Shown here: positions 26,447 through 36,320 of the stretch, one piece after another
How the letters are laid out: the number at the start of each line of letters is the position of its first letter
Position numbering within the stretch: position 1 is the stretch's first letter
Assembly: GCF_025562715.2 (NCBI RefSeq)
Contig: NZ_JAPFCC010000001.1
Span: 2,064,501-2,128,500 of the forward strand
Reading direction: 5' to 3'
Length of the DNA: 64,000 nt
From: Endozoicomonas gorgoniicola
GTDB taxonomy: Bacteria > Pseudomonadota > Gammaproteobacteria > Pseudomonadales > Endozoicomonadaceae
Position numbers and translations under genes: made by a program
Notes under the pieces: model-generated
The model's database searches: none
Told to the model about the DNA's origin: nothing
What the model saw: only the letters and a program-made list of their open reading frames with translations

Positions 26447-29041
26447 TCAAGTTAGATCGATTAGCATATTTGAGTTCCTCAACCTGCATAAATGATCATC
26501 AATTTGATAGTTAGAAGGAATAACAAGAGTAAGGTCAAACTTTGCACGACTCAGGATAATATAAATAGTATTTTCTGTCATTGTTTCACATAATATCGCA
26601 ACTACGACGGGATACTCACGACCAGCTATTTGGTTGGCATTAAGAACTACTACATCCACGTTATCGTTTGTTTCATCAGAAGACACTTTATACCCTTGAC
26701 CTGATAATACACAAATAATTTGTTTCTGAGCCTCTTCATCATTACAAATAATTGCCAACGGAAATTTATTAAGAAAACCATCTACAATAAATTTCAACTT
26801 CTCGTCAATGGTTTTACATAAATATTTTTCATCAACTACAGCTGGAACATCGAATCCTTTTTGATTGTCAAAATAGTCAGCTTCTAAATCTTCAATAGGT
26901 TTATCAAGCAGAAGCTGCCTGTAATTATAACTCAGATTACCCAACTCATAAGTCTGTCTGAAATTATGTCTGAGTTTAAAGATGGACTGTACGCCATTAG
27001 AGTAAAAACCTGTTTTATTACGAAGATTTGACCATTTTCCTAAGCCCATCGAGTTTTCTCTCTGAGCTTCATCTCCAGCAAGAATTATTTGCTTTGAGTA
27101 GCAACTTACCAACTCAATAAAATTAACTGGGACATCCTGAGCCTCATCAATAATAATACTTTGGTAGTTAGCTTTCATGGAGTTGACACCTAAATGCAGC
27201 CCCATCATCTTTCGATGCAATTCTGACTTTGCAACTAATGCCTTATCAAAAAATACTGATTTTAATTTCAGCATGGCATCATCAAATAATTGATTAAGTT
27301 TTGAAAGTTGTTTATCTAATCCGAGATAGACAGAATTATCATTAACAGCAGCTATCTTTTTCTTAGACAACTCCTTTTGTAAAACCTCCTTATGCCCCTC
27401 CATATTTTTGGCTATATTTGTTTTTATATAGTCCCCAAGCCTATGAATTTTATCCCCTTTGTCAGTACCGGACACTGTTTCTCCGAGACCCTGAAATCTC
27501 TTTTCAATACTTTTTAAAACTGTAACATACAGAGATTTACTATCATCACCTGAAGCATTATAGAGTCTTTCTACATCCCTATACTCCTTAATTAACTTTG
27601 CTATTTCTTTATTATCTTTCTGGTCAAACTCCAAGTTTTGTCGATATTTTATCTTACTCTCAAAAGCGTTCTCTTTCTCTTCATGAGAAAGCATTTTTTT
27701 ATCAAACCCAAACTGTTCCTCGATATCAGCCATAATTTTTGATACACATTTCGATCGTTCAGCATCAGTTCTTCTTATATCATCACATAATTGACAATAG
27801 TTATTAAAATATGGCTTTATAATTGAAATATCTACCATCGAATTTGGCAAATAGTCAACATCATCCTGAGTCGGTTTCTCTTTGTTCAGAAGTTCCTCTA
27901 CAGCTGATCTCAATGTACCTGAGAGTTCTTTCGTTTCATCCAAAACTTCTAATGATACACTGTTGAAATCATCTCCAAGCTGAGAGTAGAGAAAACCCTT
28001 AACAGAGTTCAGGAAAATACCATGCATCCCCATTTCCATTAACAATTCTTTAAATGGATCAATCAATCCATCGTGCTTCACAAGTATCATAAGGCTTTCT
28101 TCTTTAATGCCTTTTTGAGAAGTCATGATCAGCAGCTTTTGTAATAGAGATGTTGACTTACCAGTTCCTGCCGGTCCATCAATTATATAGTCGCCGTCTG
28201 CATAAATTGCTCTAATCTGACTTGGTGTAGGTATGACCTGTTTCATTCTCATAAAATTTTCTGCATCAATTTTACGAGAGATTTCTGATGAATCGTTAGT
28301 CAACGTTTCTGATGCACTGGAAAAATATGAGCGCCCTCTTGGTGTCAAATATGTTACATCTGTCAGATCATTTCTATCTGGCTTATAATCACCTACCAAA
28401 TTAACTGCACCATAATAGCCTCTATCTCCAACTTCTACGCTTAATATGTCATAAGCTAAATAATGGTGCCAAGGCAAATGCCTTGCAAACCCCTTATGTA
28501 GACCCTTGATAGTACTCAAATCTTGATGGGATACTTTGGTGATGTAGTAATCTCCTTTTTCAGTCTGAACTCTTCTGAAAAAAGGCTTGTCTAAATAATT
28601 CAAGTGAGTAAGTAAATCAACGTTTAATTCTTCTTCTATCTCTGAAAGAGGGCTTTTAACGCGTGAATTTAAATCTTTTATTGGATTTTGTTTTTTATAC
28701 TGATCTCTCAAACCAAAAAATTCTTGAATACTGAAAAAATCTTGATTGATTTCAGTTCCGAAATATGATCTGTACAAATCCTCTGCACTTGTATAGTCAG
28801 CATTTCTGAGAGCATAAATTACTTCATCTTTTTTCTCCTTAGGCGTTTTAATACCACCTTTTAAAAATTTAAATTCAGGCCTGCTAAATTCAACTGGAAA
28901 TTGATCAGATAGTTTTATAACCAAAGATTCATAATCTGACGAACTTAATTGGCCTTCAGCCTTGCTTAACCAGTTTTTTGCCCCCTCGTAATCTTTATAT
29001 TTTTCAAGACAGCCAGAAATATTGATAAAATAGTTCGACAT
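26447..29041 (-). CDS. UvrD/Rep-like superfamily 1 helicase
   Basis: An 864-residue SF1 helicase-like ATPase. A long N-terminal region of unknown fold (~1-270) precedes Walker A DGPAGTGKSTS (~292), motif II SIIIDEAQDVP (~635), motif III ILAGDEAQ, LRHNFRQTYELG (motif IV region) and a C-terminal ILSRAKFDLTLVIP (motif VI). The composition is more AT-rich, with Lys/Asn/Ile-rich protein, than the BREX genes, indicating separate acquisition. Position beside BREX suggests a defence-island gene, but no partner is visible. An ISNCY element lies 21 bp upstream of the start. Confidence 0.82.
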   Translation of the reverse strand: MSNYFINISGCLEKYKDYEGAKNWLSKAEGQLSSSDYESLVIKLSDQFPVEFSRPEFKFLKGGIKTPKEKKDEVIYALRNADYTSAEDLYRSYFGTEINQDFFSIQEFFGLRDQYKKQNPIKDLNSRVKSPLSEIEEELNVDLLTHLNYLDKPFFRRVQTEKGDYYITKVSHQDLSTIKGLHKGFARHLPWHHYLAYDILSVEVGDRGYYGAVNLVGDYKPDRNDLTDVTYLTPRGRSYFSSASETLTNDSSEISRKIDAENFMRMKQVIPTPSQIRAIYADGDYIIDGPAGTGKSTSLLQKLLIMTSQKGIKEESLMILVKHDGLIDPFKELLMEMGMHGIFLNSVKGFLYSQLGDDFNSVSLEVLDETKELSGTLRSAVEELLNKEKPTQDDVDYLPNSMVDISIIKPYFNNYCQLCDDIRRTDAERSKCVSKIMADIEEQFGFDKKMLSHEEKENAFESKIKYRQNLEFDQKDNKEIAKLIKEYRDVERLYNASGDDSKSLYVTVLKSIEKRFQGLGETVSGTDKGDKIHRLGDYIKTNIAKNMEGHKEVLQKELSKKKIAAVNDNSVYLGLDKQLSKLNQLFDDAMLKLKSVFFDKALVAKSELHRKMMGLHLGVNSMKANYQSIIIDEAQDVPVNFIELVSCYSKQIILAGDEAQRENSMGLGKWSNLRNKTGFYSNGVQSIFKLRHNFRQTYELGNLSYNYRQLLLDKPIEDLEADYFDNQKGFDVPAVVDEKYLCKTIDEKLKFIVDGFLNKFPLAIICNDEEAQKQIICVLSGQGYKVSSDETNDNVDVVVLNANQIAGREYPVVVAILCETMTENTIYIILSRAKFDLTLVIPSNYQIDDHLCRLRNSNMLIDLT

Positions 29042-29062
29042 AGATATTGTTAGTCCTTAAAT

Positions 29063-30786
29063 AGTGCCTGTCCGAAAACCCTCAAGCCCTTGAAAAACAC
29101 AGCCTGAGGCCAAATATAATACTCGAAGATTTTCCCAGACAGGCTGTTTTCGAGTTTATGCGTCAAACCATTAATCCACAAATGCAGTTGGGCGAGGTTG
29201 ATATCTCCGCCATCACATTCAACCCCAAGTCCAGAGATGATATTCCCCGGCTTTTGCGGGGCTTGCAGCACATATGGGTTACACCTGATCTGAGAGAGCA
29301 GGTCTTTCAAGTTCTTGAAAGTATGATTCCTGCCAGCAGTAATAATGGTCGTCCCGGTATGGATCTCTGGAACATACTGGTGTTTGGCACCCTGCGGCTG
29401 GTCACTAACTGTGATTATGACCGTCTTCAGGAGCTGGCCAATGAACACGGCACGCTACGGAAAATGCTTGGGCACGGTCCTTACTGCACGCACTCTTATC
29501 ATATCCAGACATTGCAGGATAATATCAGCCTGTTCACGCCCGAAATACTGGACCAGGTAAACCAGATTGTCGTGGCAGCAGGCCATCAACTGGTTAAAAA
29601 AAAGATGAGCCGCTATATGGCCGTGCCGATTCGTTTGTAGTCAAGACCGATGTTCATTTTCCCACAGACATCAGCCTGTTAAACGATGCCTGTCGTAAGG
29701 CTATTGAGTTTGCGTCCACCCTGGCTGGCCAGTACCAGTTACCAGCGTGGCGTCAGCGGGAATACCTGAAAAAACAGCATCGAAAGCGCTATCACAAGGT
29801 GCGGAATCTGAAACATTCCGTTGCTGCCTGCGAGTTTAAACAGCGGTCACGTCAGCACGATATTGAAACGGCACACCTTGAATACATTAAGTACAGTCTC
29901 GACATTATCCGCAAGGCAGAAAGCACAGCTGCCCTGGTAGAAAAAAGCGCCCCCGATGAGTCTGCGCTGGAGAATCTCAAATACTACATTGCCCACAGTC
30001 GTCACCAGATTAATCTGATTTATCGTCGGGTGATCGAGCATCAGCAGATTCCTCACAGCGACAAGGTGTTCTCGATTTTTGAACCCCACACAGAATGGAT
30101 CAGCAAGGGTAAAGCCGGAGTTCCTGTAGAGTTGGGGTTGCGGGTATGCGTACTGCAAGACCAGTTTGGCTTCACGCTGAATCACCATGTGATGCAAAAG
30201 CAGACAGACGATCAGGTTGCAGTGCCTATCGCAAAAGGAGCAAAACAACGCTTTCCCATGCTGAGCCAGGTCAGTTATGACAAAGGGTTCTGGAGCCCCG
30301 CCAACCTTGAGGAACTTGATGGCTTTCTGGAACGAACCATTCTGCCGAAGAAAGGCAGGCTTTCCGCAGAAGACAAAAAACGAGAGCACCACCTTGAGTT
30401 TACCCGGGCAAAAAGAAAGCATTCCGCCGTAGAGTCTGACATTAATGCTCTGGAAGCCAATGGCCTCGATAAATGTCCGGACAAGGGCATTGATGCCTTC
30501 AAGCGCTATGTTGCCCTTGCGGTTGTGGGTGGCAACCTGAAGCGCTTGGGCAGGATTTTACAAGAACGGGATTTTTAGCCCTACTGACAGCAGTCTTTTG
30601 CCGTCCGAAATTTGATCATGGGTGCATGAGGGTTCTGCACGTTCGTAAAATGGCAGTTTTGGCTATTTTGCAAGCACTTTGATCAAGAAGTGCCCTATAA
30701 GCGAGACTCTGATAATGCTTGCGGAGCAGTTCTACTGTTTGATGAATGTCAGTGACTCAATTTTCATAGGTTTTCTGACAGGCACT
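29063..30786 (+). mobile_element. ISNCY-type insertion sequence
   Basis: About 1724 bp. The termini AGTGCCTGTCCGAAAACC and, on the other strand, AGTGCCTGTCAGAAAACC are inverted repeats. A 4-bp duplication AAAT (29059-29062 and 30787-30790) is consistent with the ends, although in AT-rich DNA it is weak evidence. It separates the helicase from its upstream region. Confidence 0.87.
29158..30578 (+). CDS. tnpA: ISNCY transposase in two frames (possible -1 frameshift)
   Basis: An N-terminal part (29158-29640) and a C-terminal part (open from before 29604 to 30578) together give a transposase of ~473 residues. The N-part starts MRQTINPQMQLGEVDISAI, characteristic of the ISNCY group; the C-part contains VFSIFEPHTEWISKGK and SYDKGFWSP. 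The frames switch at an A8 run (29596-29603). In frame 0 the sequence A-AAA-AAG (29598-29604) is in the correct phase for -1 slippage, continuing as DEPLYGRADSFVVKTDVHF. Either programmed frameshifting or a one-base mutation explains it. Confidence 0.8.
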
Positions 30787-31263
30787 AAATATATATTTCT
30801 AAAATAGTTAGATTGATACAAATTTTAGCTTAGATGGTTATATTAACAATAATAAAAACACAAAATTTCTTTATAAGCTGTAAGCAGTTAGGCTCTCCAC
30901 TGTCGAATCTGATCTGAAAAGTCTGCTTACCTTCTTCCATGTGGTGTGGCAGTCATGCTATTCAGTAAGTGATAGTAACTGCTTAGAATTTGTAGGCAAA
31001 TATCGTCTTTGATTAGCTACAGCCCAGTAAAATCAGGGGGTGCATTCTCAAAACGTACACATTTGCCTACAAAAAACGAGCAGTTAGAAGTGATAGGTGT
31101 ATAAACAATATCAATTGTATAAAACTACTTGTCGCTATTATTGTCAACTCAATTTTAACCTGCACACCTATTTGTATATTTATACAGCATTAGCAAATAG
31201 ACTCATGTTTCATGCTGAAACCGACATCTTCACCCTGTTCCTCTGATATTCAGAATGAGATCT
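30787..31263. other. AT-rich gene-free stretch with a long inverted repeat
   Basis: No gene is supported. It contains a 25-bp imperfect inverted repeat (20 of 25 match; arms 30977-31001 and 31061-31085, core TTTGTAGGCAAAT). A LexA-like site TTGT-N8-ACAG lies at 31172-31187, one mismatch from consensus. It was originally the upstream region of the helicase gene. Confidence 0.5.
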
Positions 31264-32547
31264 CTATCTGGCACCCACCGTCATAATATCACTCCACCTC
31301 GTCGTGTATTTTGGACTCAACGATTGCTGGCTCATGCACCAGCCTGCGGGCTGAAAACCAATGGATGCCGGTTTCAGCGTCTGTTGCCCAAATCGTTGAT
31401 TAACCGCATCCAGTACCTTCATCATTTCACTGGCTTCAGGCAGGCTGTTCATACTCAGCAAGTCACCCTGAAAACTCTGGCTGCCGCACAGGTCGAGCAA
31501 CATAAAGCCTGCTTTTTTGTACTCGTAGCCTTGCTGGTAGAGTGCGTCTAATGCAGGAGTAATCTGCTGTAACCAGAGACGAGTGTCATTGGTTGGGCTG
31601 GGTGCTACTAACCGAATGCTTTGGCAATATTGAGGCGCTTCTTTAAAGGGATCAGTGCGAATGAAGACAACGGCTTCACGGGCAAACTTCTGTTGTGAGC
31701 GCAGCTTTTCACAGGCTCGGGTGGCAAAGCTCGACAGTGCGGAATGTAAATCGCTTTTTTCTGTTACTCTGCCACCAAAACTGCGGGAGCAGATAATCTG
31801 ATGTTTGTTGCCAGTATTTTCGTCTTCTCTGGGAATACAGCTTTCACCCTGAAGCTCACAGACGGTGCGTTCCAATACCACAGAATAATGTTTTTTAATC
31901 CAGCTCCGTTGACATTTGACCAGATCAGCCGCTGTGTGAATGCCTTGCCGTTGCAGGCGCTGGCTGATTTTTCGCCCTACACCCCAGACTTCGCCTACCG
32001 GCGTGATCGCCATTAAACGTTGTTGTCGTTTGGAGTCCGTCAAGTCCACCACACCACCGGTAGCTCGATATTTTTTCGCGGCATAGTTGGCGAGTTTGGC
32101 GAGGGTTTTGGTGGTGGAAATGCCGACGCCGATGGGCAGCCCTGTCCACTGCTGTACCCTCTGTTTTATTTCTTGCCCCATCATCAATAGCTGTTCTTTC
32201 GGGAAGCCCGCCAAGTCCACAAACGCCTCATCGATGGAATACACCTCTACGTCCGGGCTGAACTGCTCCAGCACCCACATAAAGCGGGAAGACATATCAC
32301 CATAAAGGGTGTAGTTGGAGCTTTTCAGAACAATGGCGCCTTGTTCAACCAGATGCCTGACCTTAAAGGCAGGCGTTCCCATCTTCACGCCCAATGCTTT
32401 GAGTTCAGGGGTTCGGGCGACAATGCAACCATCATTATTACTGAGTACACCTAAAGGAATATTCAGCAGGGTCGGATCAAACACACGTTCACAAGCACAA
32501 TAAAACGAATTGGCATCACAGAGGGCGATGACCTTGTCGCTGCCCAT
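31264..32547 (-). CDS. umuC: DNA polymerase V catalytic subunit UmuC (RumB-like)
   Basis: A 427-residue Y-family polymerase. Visible motifs are ALCDANSFYCACERVFDP at the N-terminus (metal-binding Asp), YSIDEAFVDL (catalytic Asp-Glu, ~100) and IGVGISTTKTLAKLAN. With UmuD' it performs error-prone translesion synthesis after SOS induction. SXT/R391 elements carry the equivalent rumB. The start codon overlaps the umuD stop (TAATG), so the pair is translationally coupled. Length and motifs look intact. Confidence 0.96.
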   Translation of the reverse strand: MGSDKVIALCDANSFYCACERVFDPTLLNIPLGVLSNNDGCIVARTPELKALGVKMGTPAFKVRHLVEQGAIVLKSSNYTLYGDMSSRFMWVLEQFSPDVEVYSIDEAFVDLAGFPKEQLLMMGQEIKQRVQQWTGLPIGVGISTTKTLAKLANYAAKKYRATGGVVDLTDSKRQQRLMAITPVGEVWGVGRKISQRLQRQGIHTAADLVKCQRSWIKKHYSVVLERTVCELQGESCIPREDENTGNKHQIICSRSFGGRVTEKSDLHSALSSFATRACEKLRSQQKFAREAVVFIRTDPFKEAPQYCQSIRLVAPSPTNDTRLWLQQITPALDALYQQGYEYKKAGFMLLDLCGSQSFQGDLLSMNSLPEASEMMKVLDAVNQRFGQQTLKPASIGFQPAGWCMSQQSLSPKYTTRWSDIMTVGAR

Positions 32548-32978
32548 TACGACCGCAACTCATGAATAACCTGTGTGACCACGCCCCATACATCGAGCTC
32601 CTGTTCTGCCGTTAATCGTACCGGGGGATAATCGGGATGTTCCGAATGCAGTTCGGCTTTCTTATTGTTCAGCTTCAGACGTTTAACCAGCAGTTCGCCG
32701 TCCAGCAAGGCGATGACAATATCTCCGGAACGGGCGGTCAGGGAACGATCAATTATCAGCAGGTCGCCGTCATGAATGCCCGCACCTATCATCGAATTAC
32801 CCTGAGCCCGGGCAAAAAAGGTTGCGGTCGGATGCTGAACCAGAAGTTGGTCAAGGGATAGTCGGTCTTCCAGATAATCCGCCGCAGGGCTGGGAAAACC
32901 ACAGGCAGCAGGGCTTTGGTAAAAGGGAAAGGATGTTTTCCCAGACGGGGGTTGCAATAGTTTTGGTGTTATAATCAT
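32547..32978 (-). CDS. umuD: UmuD-like self-cleaving subunit (RumA-like)
   Basis: A 143-residue S24/LexA-type peptidase. The autocleavage Cys-Gly is in AACGFPSPAADY (~26), the catalytic Ser in QGNSMIGAGIHDGD (~60) and the Lys in LVKRLKL (~98). RecA-stimulated cleavage gives UmuD', the polymerase V partner of UmuC. A perfect LexA box 13 bp upstream of the start controls the pair. Homologue of rumA of SXT/R391. Confidence 0.96.
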   Translation of the reverse strand: MIITPKLLQPPSGKTSFPFYQSPAACGFPSPAADYLEDRLSLDQLLVQHPTATFFARAQGNSMIGAGIHDGDLLIIDRSLTARSGDIVIALLDGELLVKRLKLNNKKAELHSEHPDYPPVRLTAEQELDVWGVVTQVIHELRS

Positions 32979-32990
32979 GCTTTCATCAAA

Positions 32991-33010
32991 TACTGTACAT
33001 AGATACAGTA
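32991..33010 (-). promoter_or_regulatory. LexA (SOS) box of umuDC
   Basis: TACTGTACATAGATACAGTA is a 20-bp near-perfect palindrome matching the LexA consensus, directly upstream of umuD. Confidence 0.95.
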
Positions 33011-33054
33011 TACGATAAATTCACAACCCTGTTGCTGTCAACTCGCTCCCGATC

Positions 33055-33696
33055 TGTTTGTGAACACCGCCGGTGAGCGAGTGATGGCAAGCATCACCCA
33101 CTACCTTGAGCGGAGGCTAAAACTGAGGGTAAACCCGACAAAGAGCAAGGTAGTGAAAGCTACCGAAGCTGAGTTCCTGAGTTTTACCTTCACAGGGAAG
33201 CGAATCCGCTGGTCGTAGAAGAGTCTGAACCGTTTCAAGCGGAAAATCCTGAAACTCACTGGCCGAAGCTGGGGAGTATCGATGGAATATCGCTTGAAGA
33301 AGCTGGCCGAATATATCCGGGGCTGGATGGGTTATTTCAGGATAACCGAATATTACAGTCCCATACCGCGACTGGATCAATGGATACGTCGGCGGATTCG
33401 CTGTTGTTTTATCAAGCAATGGCGAAAGCCGAAAACCCGTTACAGAAATTTGATCAGGTTAGGTGTTGATCACATCAAGGCCGCCTCGATTGCAGCCAGT
33501 AGCAAAGGGTATTACCGGCTAAGCAAAACCTATGCGGCACAGTTAGCATTAAACGACAGTTCTCTCAGTAAACTCGGGCTTGTTTCCCTGAAAGACTTGT
33601 GGATCAGGTTTCACCATCCTCGGTGAATCGCCCGGTGCGGACCCGCACGCCGGAGTGATGTGGAGGCTGGAGGTTAAAGACCTCCGGCTACCCGAT
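33055..33696 (+). mobile_element. 5'-truncated group II intron with decayed maturase
   Basis: A maturase C-terminal reading frame is followed by an intron 3' end. The RT-to-maturase part starts mid-domain (GERVMASITHYLERRLKLRVN), has an in-frame TAG after RIRWS near 33216, then continues as KSLNRFKRKILKLTGRSWG and an intact-looking maturase/X region to 33626. Domain V is recognisable at 33625-33659 (CCCGGTGCGGACCCGCACGC), with a domain VI-like hairpin (GGAGGTTAAAGACCTCC) and the end CTACCCGAT at about 33696. The 5' half is missing, so it is not a working intron. It lies 17 bp from the stop of the STAND gene. Confidence 0.83.
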
Positions 33697-36320
33697 TTAT
33701 AGCCGATTTGCACTAGTCTACAAGGAATATTTCTTGTACTTCTTTTGCTTTATTTGGCTGAGACTTATCTTCGTCTGGAATTACCTCTAGGTTTGCCCCC
33801 AAAGATAATTTACACCATTCTTGCCAAGCTCCATTTTTTAGTTTGTCAAAGTGTAAAAAATATGTTTCGCCAAAAGCGTCTTTTGCAAAAAGAAAACTAG
33901 CTCTATCTTTGGGGCGGTTATGTATTTTGACGGATATGAAATCTTTTACTTCATATTCGCTTGGTGTTTCAATGATGCTGTCTGATTTTAAATATGTCCG
34001 CCATTTTTTGGATTTAAACGGGTTGTTATCTATATTTACTTTACTCAGTTTCTCAATTATTTTGCTATTAAACGAATCTCTAGAATCACCAAATTCGAGA
34101 ATGTGTTCTGATACCATTTCTAAAAGCTCTAAGCCTTGTTCTGGGAACTTAGAACAATATTCATCGCGAGAAAAACAAAATTCGATCTCTTCAAATACTT
34201 TTCTTGCTTGAGCGCAAGCTGTTCTAAGGTACCCATCATTACGGAAAACATCTGATAAAATGCGTGCTGCTCTGACTAGAGCATCAACGGCTTCATCAGG
34301 GTTAGGGTTAATATCAACCAAGTTTTCCATTTTTCTTTTCCAGGCACTAGCCCTGTAGGCACCTAATATACCACGGTATATATCTGATTCTTTCCATTTT
34401 TTTGTTTTATCTAATACTTCAGAATATTTTCCAGAGTATAAAAGAGAAAGAAAATAACCGTTATATATAGATCGCCCAAAGCTTACAATATCACTTTCTT
34501 CTCTTGTCCATCCATCATCAATTAGTTTTTGATAGATTTCTAAGGATTCATCATACCTGTTTGTATCGTGATAAAGCCTACCAAGCAAATAATAAGACTG
34601 AGCATTATTTGAATCAATTGATATTGCTTTTTTATATTCTCGTTCTGCGCCATTAAAGTCTTTTAGTGCTTCAGAAACTCTTGCAAAACTTCTATGGTAT
34701 AAAGCATTATCATCATAAATATACTTTGCTTCTTGAAGTTTCCTATAGAGTGAAACAGCAATATCAGTGTTTCTGAATGCTTTTTTTATTTTTTTGTTTA
34801 TTTCGGTTATTAAAATTTTTAAGTTTTGGTTTGTATCTTTAGGTATGTAATCAACATGCCACTCTGGTATATCTCGTTGATCTTGCTTGATGTCTATTTC
34901 TTTTGATAAAACCCTTCTTTTATTAATTAGATTTTGTACTTTATTTCTAGCGTCGATATTTTTTGGACTAATTAATAGTAGGTCTCTAACCGAGTCGCTT
35001 AAACTGTAAGTTTCATTTTGATCTGTAGATTCACGTTTGATTAAGCTTGTACGACTTAGTTCACCTATGCTTGATGAAACATCATCTAATGACAGCCCTA
35101 ATAACTCACACAGAGACATTCTTGAGGAAGAATCTTCGACAAATATAGCCTCTAAAACTTGAATGGAGTTATCGCTAAGTGTTTCAATTAGGTTGTTATA
35201 AGAAAATTCAGCTATTTCTTTATTAGCTACATTCAAGGAGTCTGGTATAGGTTTCCCTTTAATGACCAAATCAAGAGTCAATCTTATAGCAAGAGGATTA
35301 TAATGACACTCCTTTGTTAGTTTTTTATAAGCATTTTCTTCTAAAGGGTTAGCCCCGCGTTTTTTCAAATAAGTTCTTGCAAGATGTATTGCCGATTTTT
35401 CTTTAAGAACATTTAGACTTAAAACAGAAGAATTCGTGATGCTTACCCTACTAGTAACGAGAACCTTCCAAGTTACAGGAAGCGAGTGGTTCAAGTTTTC
35501 AAAGCTATCATGATTATCTCTAAGCAATGTTTCTAAATTATCTAAGCATAACAATATGTTTTTGTTTTTGTATGAGTTAATAGAATCATCGAAAGAATCA
35601 TTTTCGTCATCAAATATTTCATTCAATGAGTTAACAATACTGCGTTTAAGTTCAGAAATTGTTTCTACTGCATCAAGAGGGACAACACCTTCAGCTGTTA
35701 GCTTTTCAGTCTTTAAAGTTGTGTAAACTACAGCATCAATGTGTTTAGAATAGGCTGGAGTTGATACTATTGCGCTTAGTAGATCTAGAGCAAGAGCGGT
35801 TTTTCCCGTTCCTCCAGGTGCTACAAGTGCAATCGTATTAACCCTTTGATTAGAGATTAACTTTTTAAGCTCTCCAAGTTCACTTGTGCGTCCAATAAGA
35901 CCTGTAACACCATGATCAAATTGGTTAGGTAGATTGTTTGGTATTTGCCATATTATTTTACTTAGCCACTCTTCTGGAGGGTCTTGAATCGTACCAGCTT
36001 CAGCAGCTAAAAAGGTTTTTTTTATTTCTTGCAATCCTAGTATCTCATTTACTGGATCAGTTGCGATTGATGCAACTCTATACCAGTAACAATCCCAAAA
36101 AGGTCTATTGGGATGAGAAATGGCGTTTCTTACTTCATATATGTGGGTATTCCGGAGCCATCCGGCCACCGATTCCGGTAACATCCGGCCACCCATTCCG
36201 TTAGTATCCGGCCACTGATTCCGGTACATCCGGCCACCCCATTTCCGACCAGTGGCGCAGTCCCATAATTCACCGCTACCCTCAAACTTGAGACCTCCTC
36301 AAGGACGAGTGGATAGCATC

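Noticed and set aside
29647..29798. Possible gene boundary inside ISNCY (two separate genes)
   Set aside because: The -1 frame is open back to the A8 run, and the combined translation is one transposase, so two genes are not supported.
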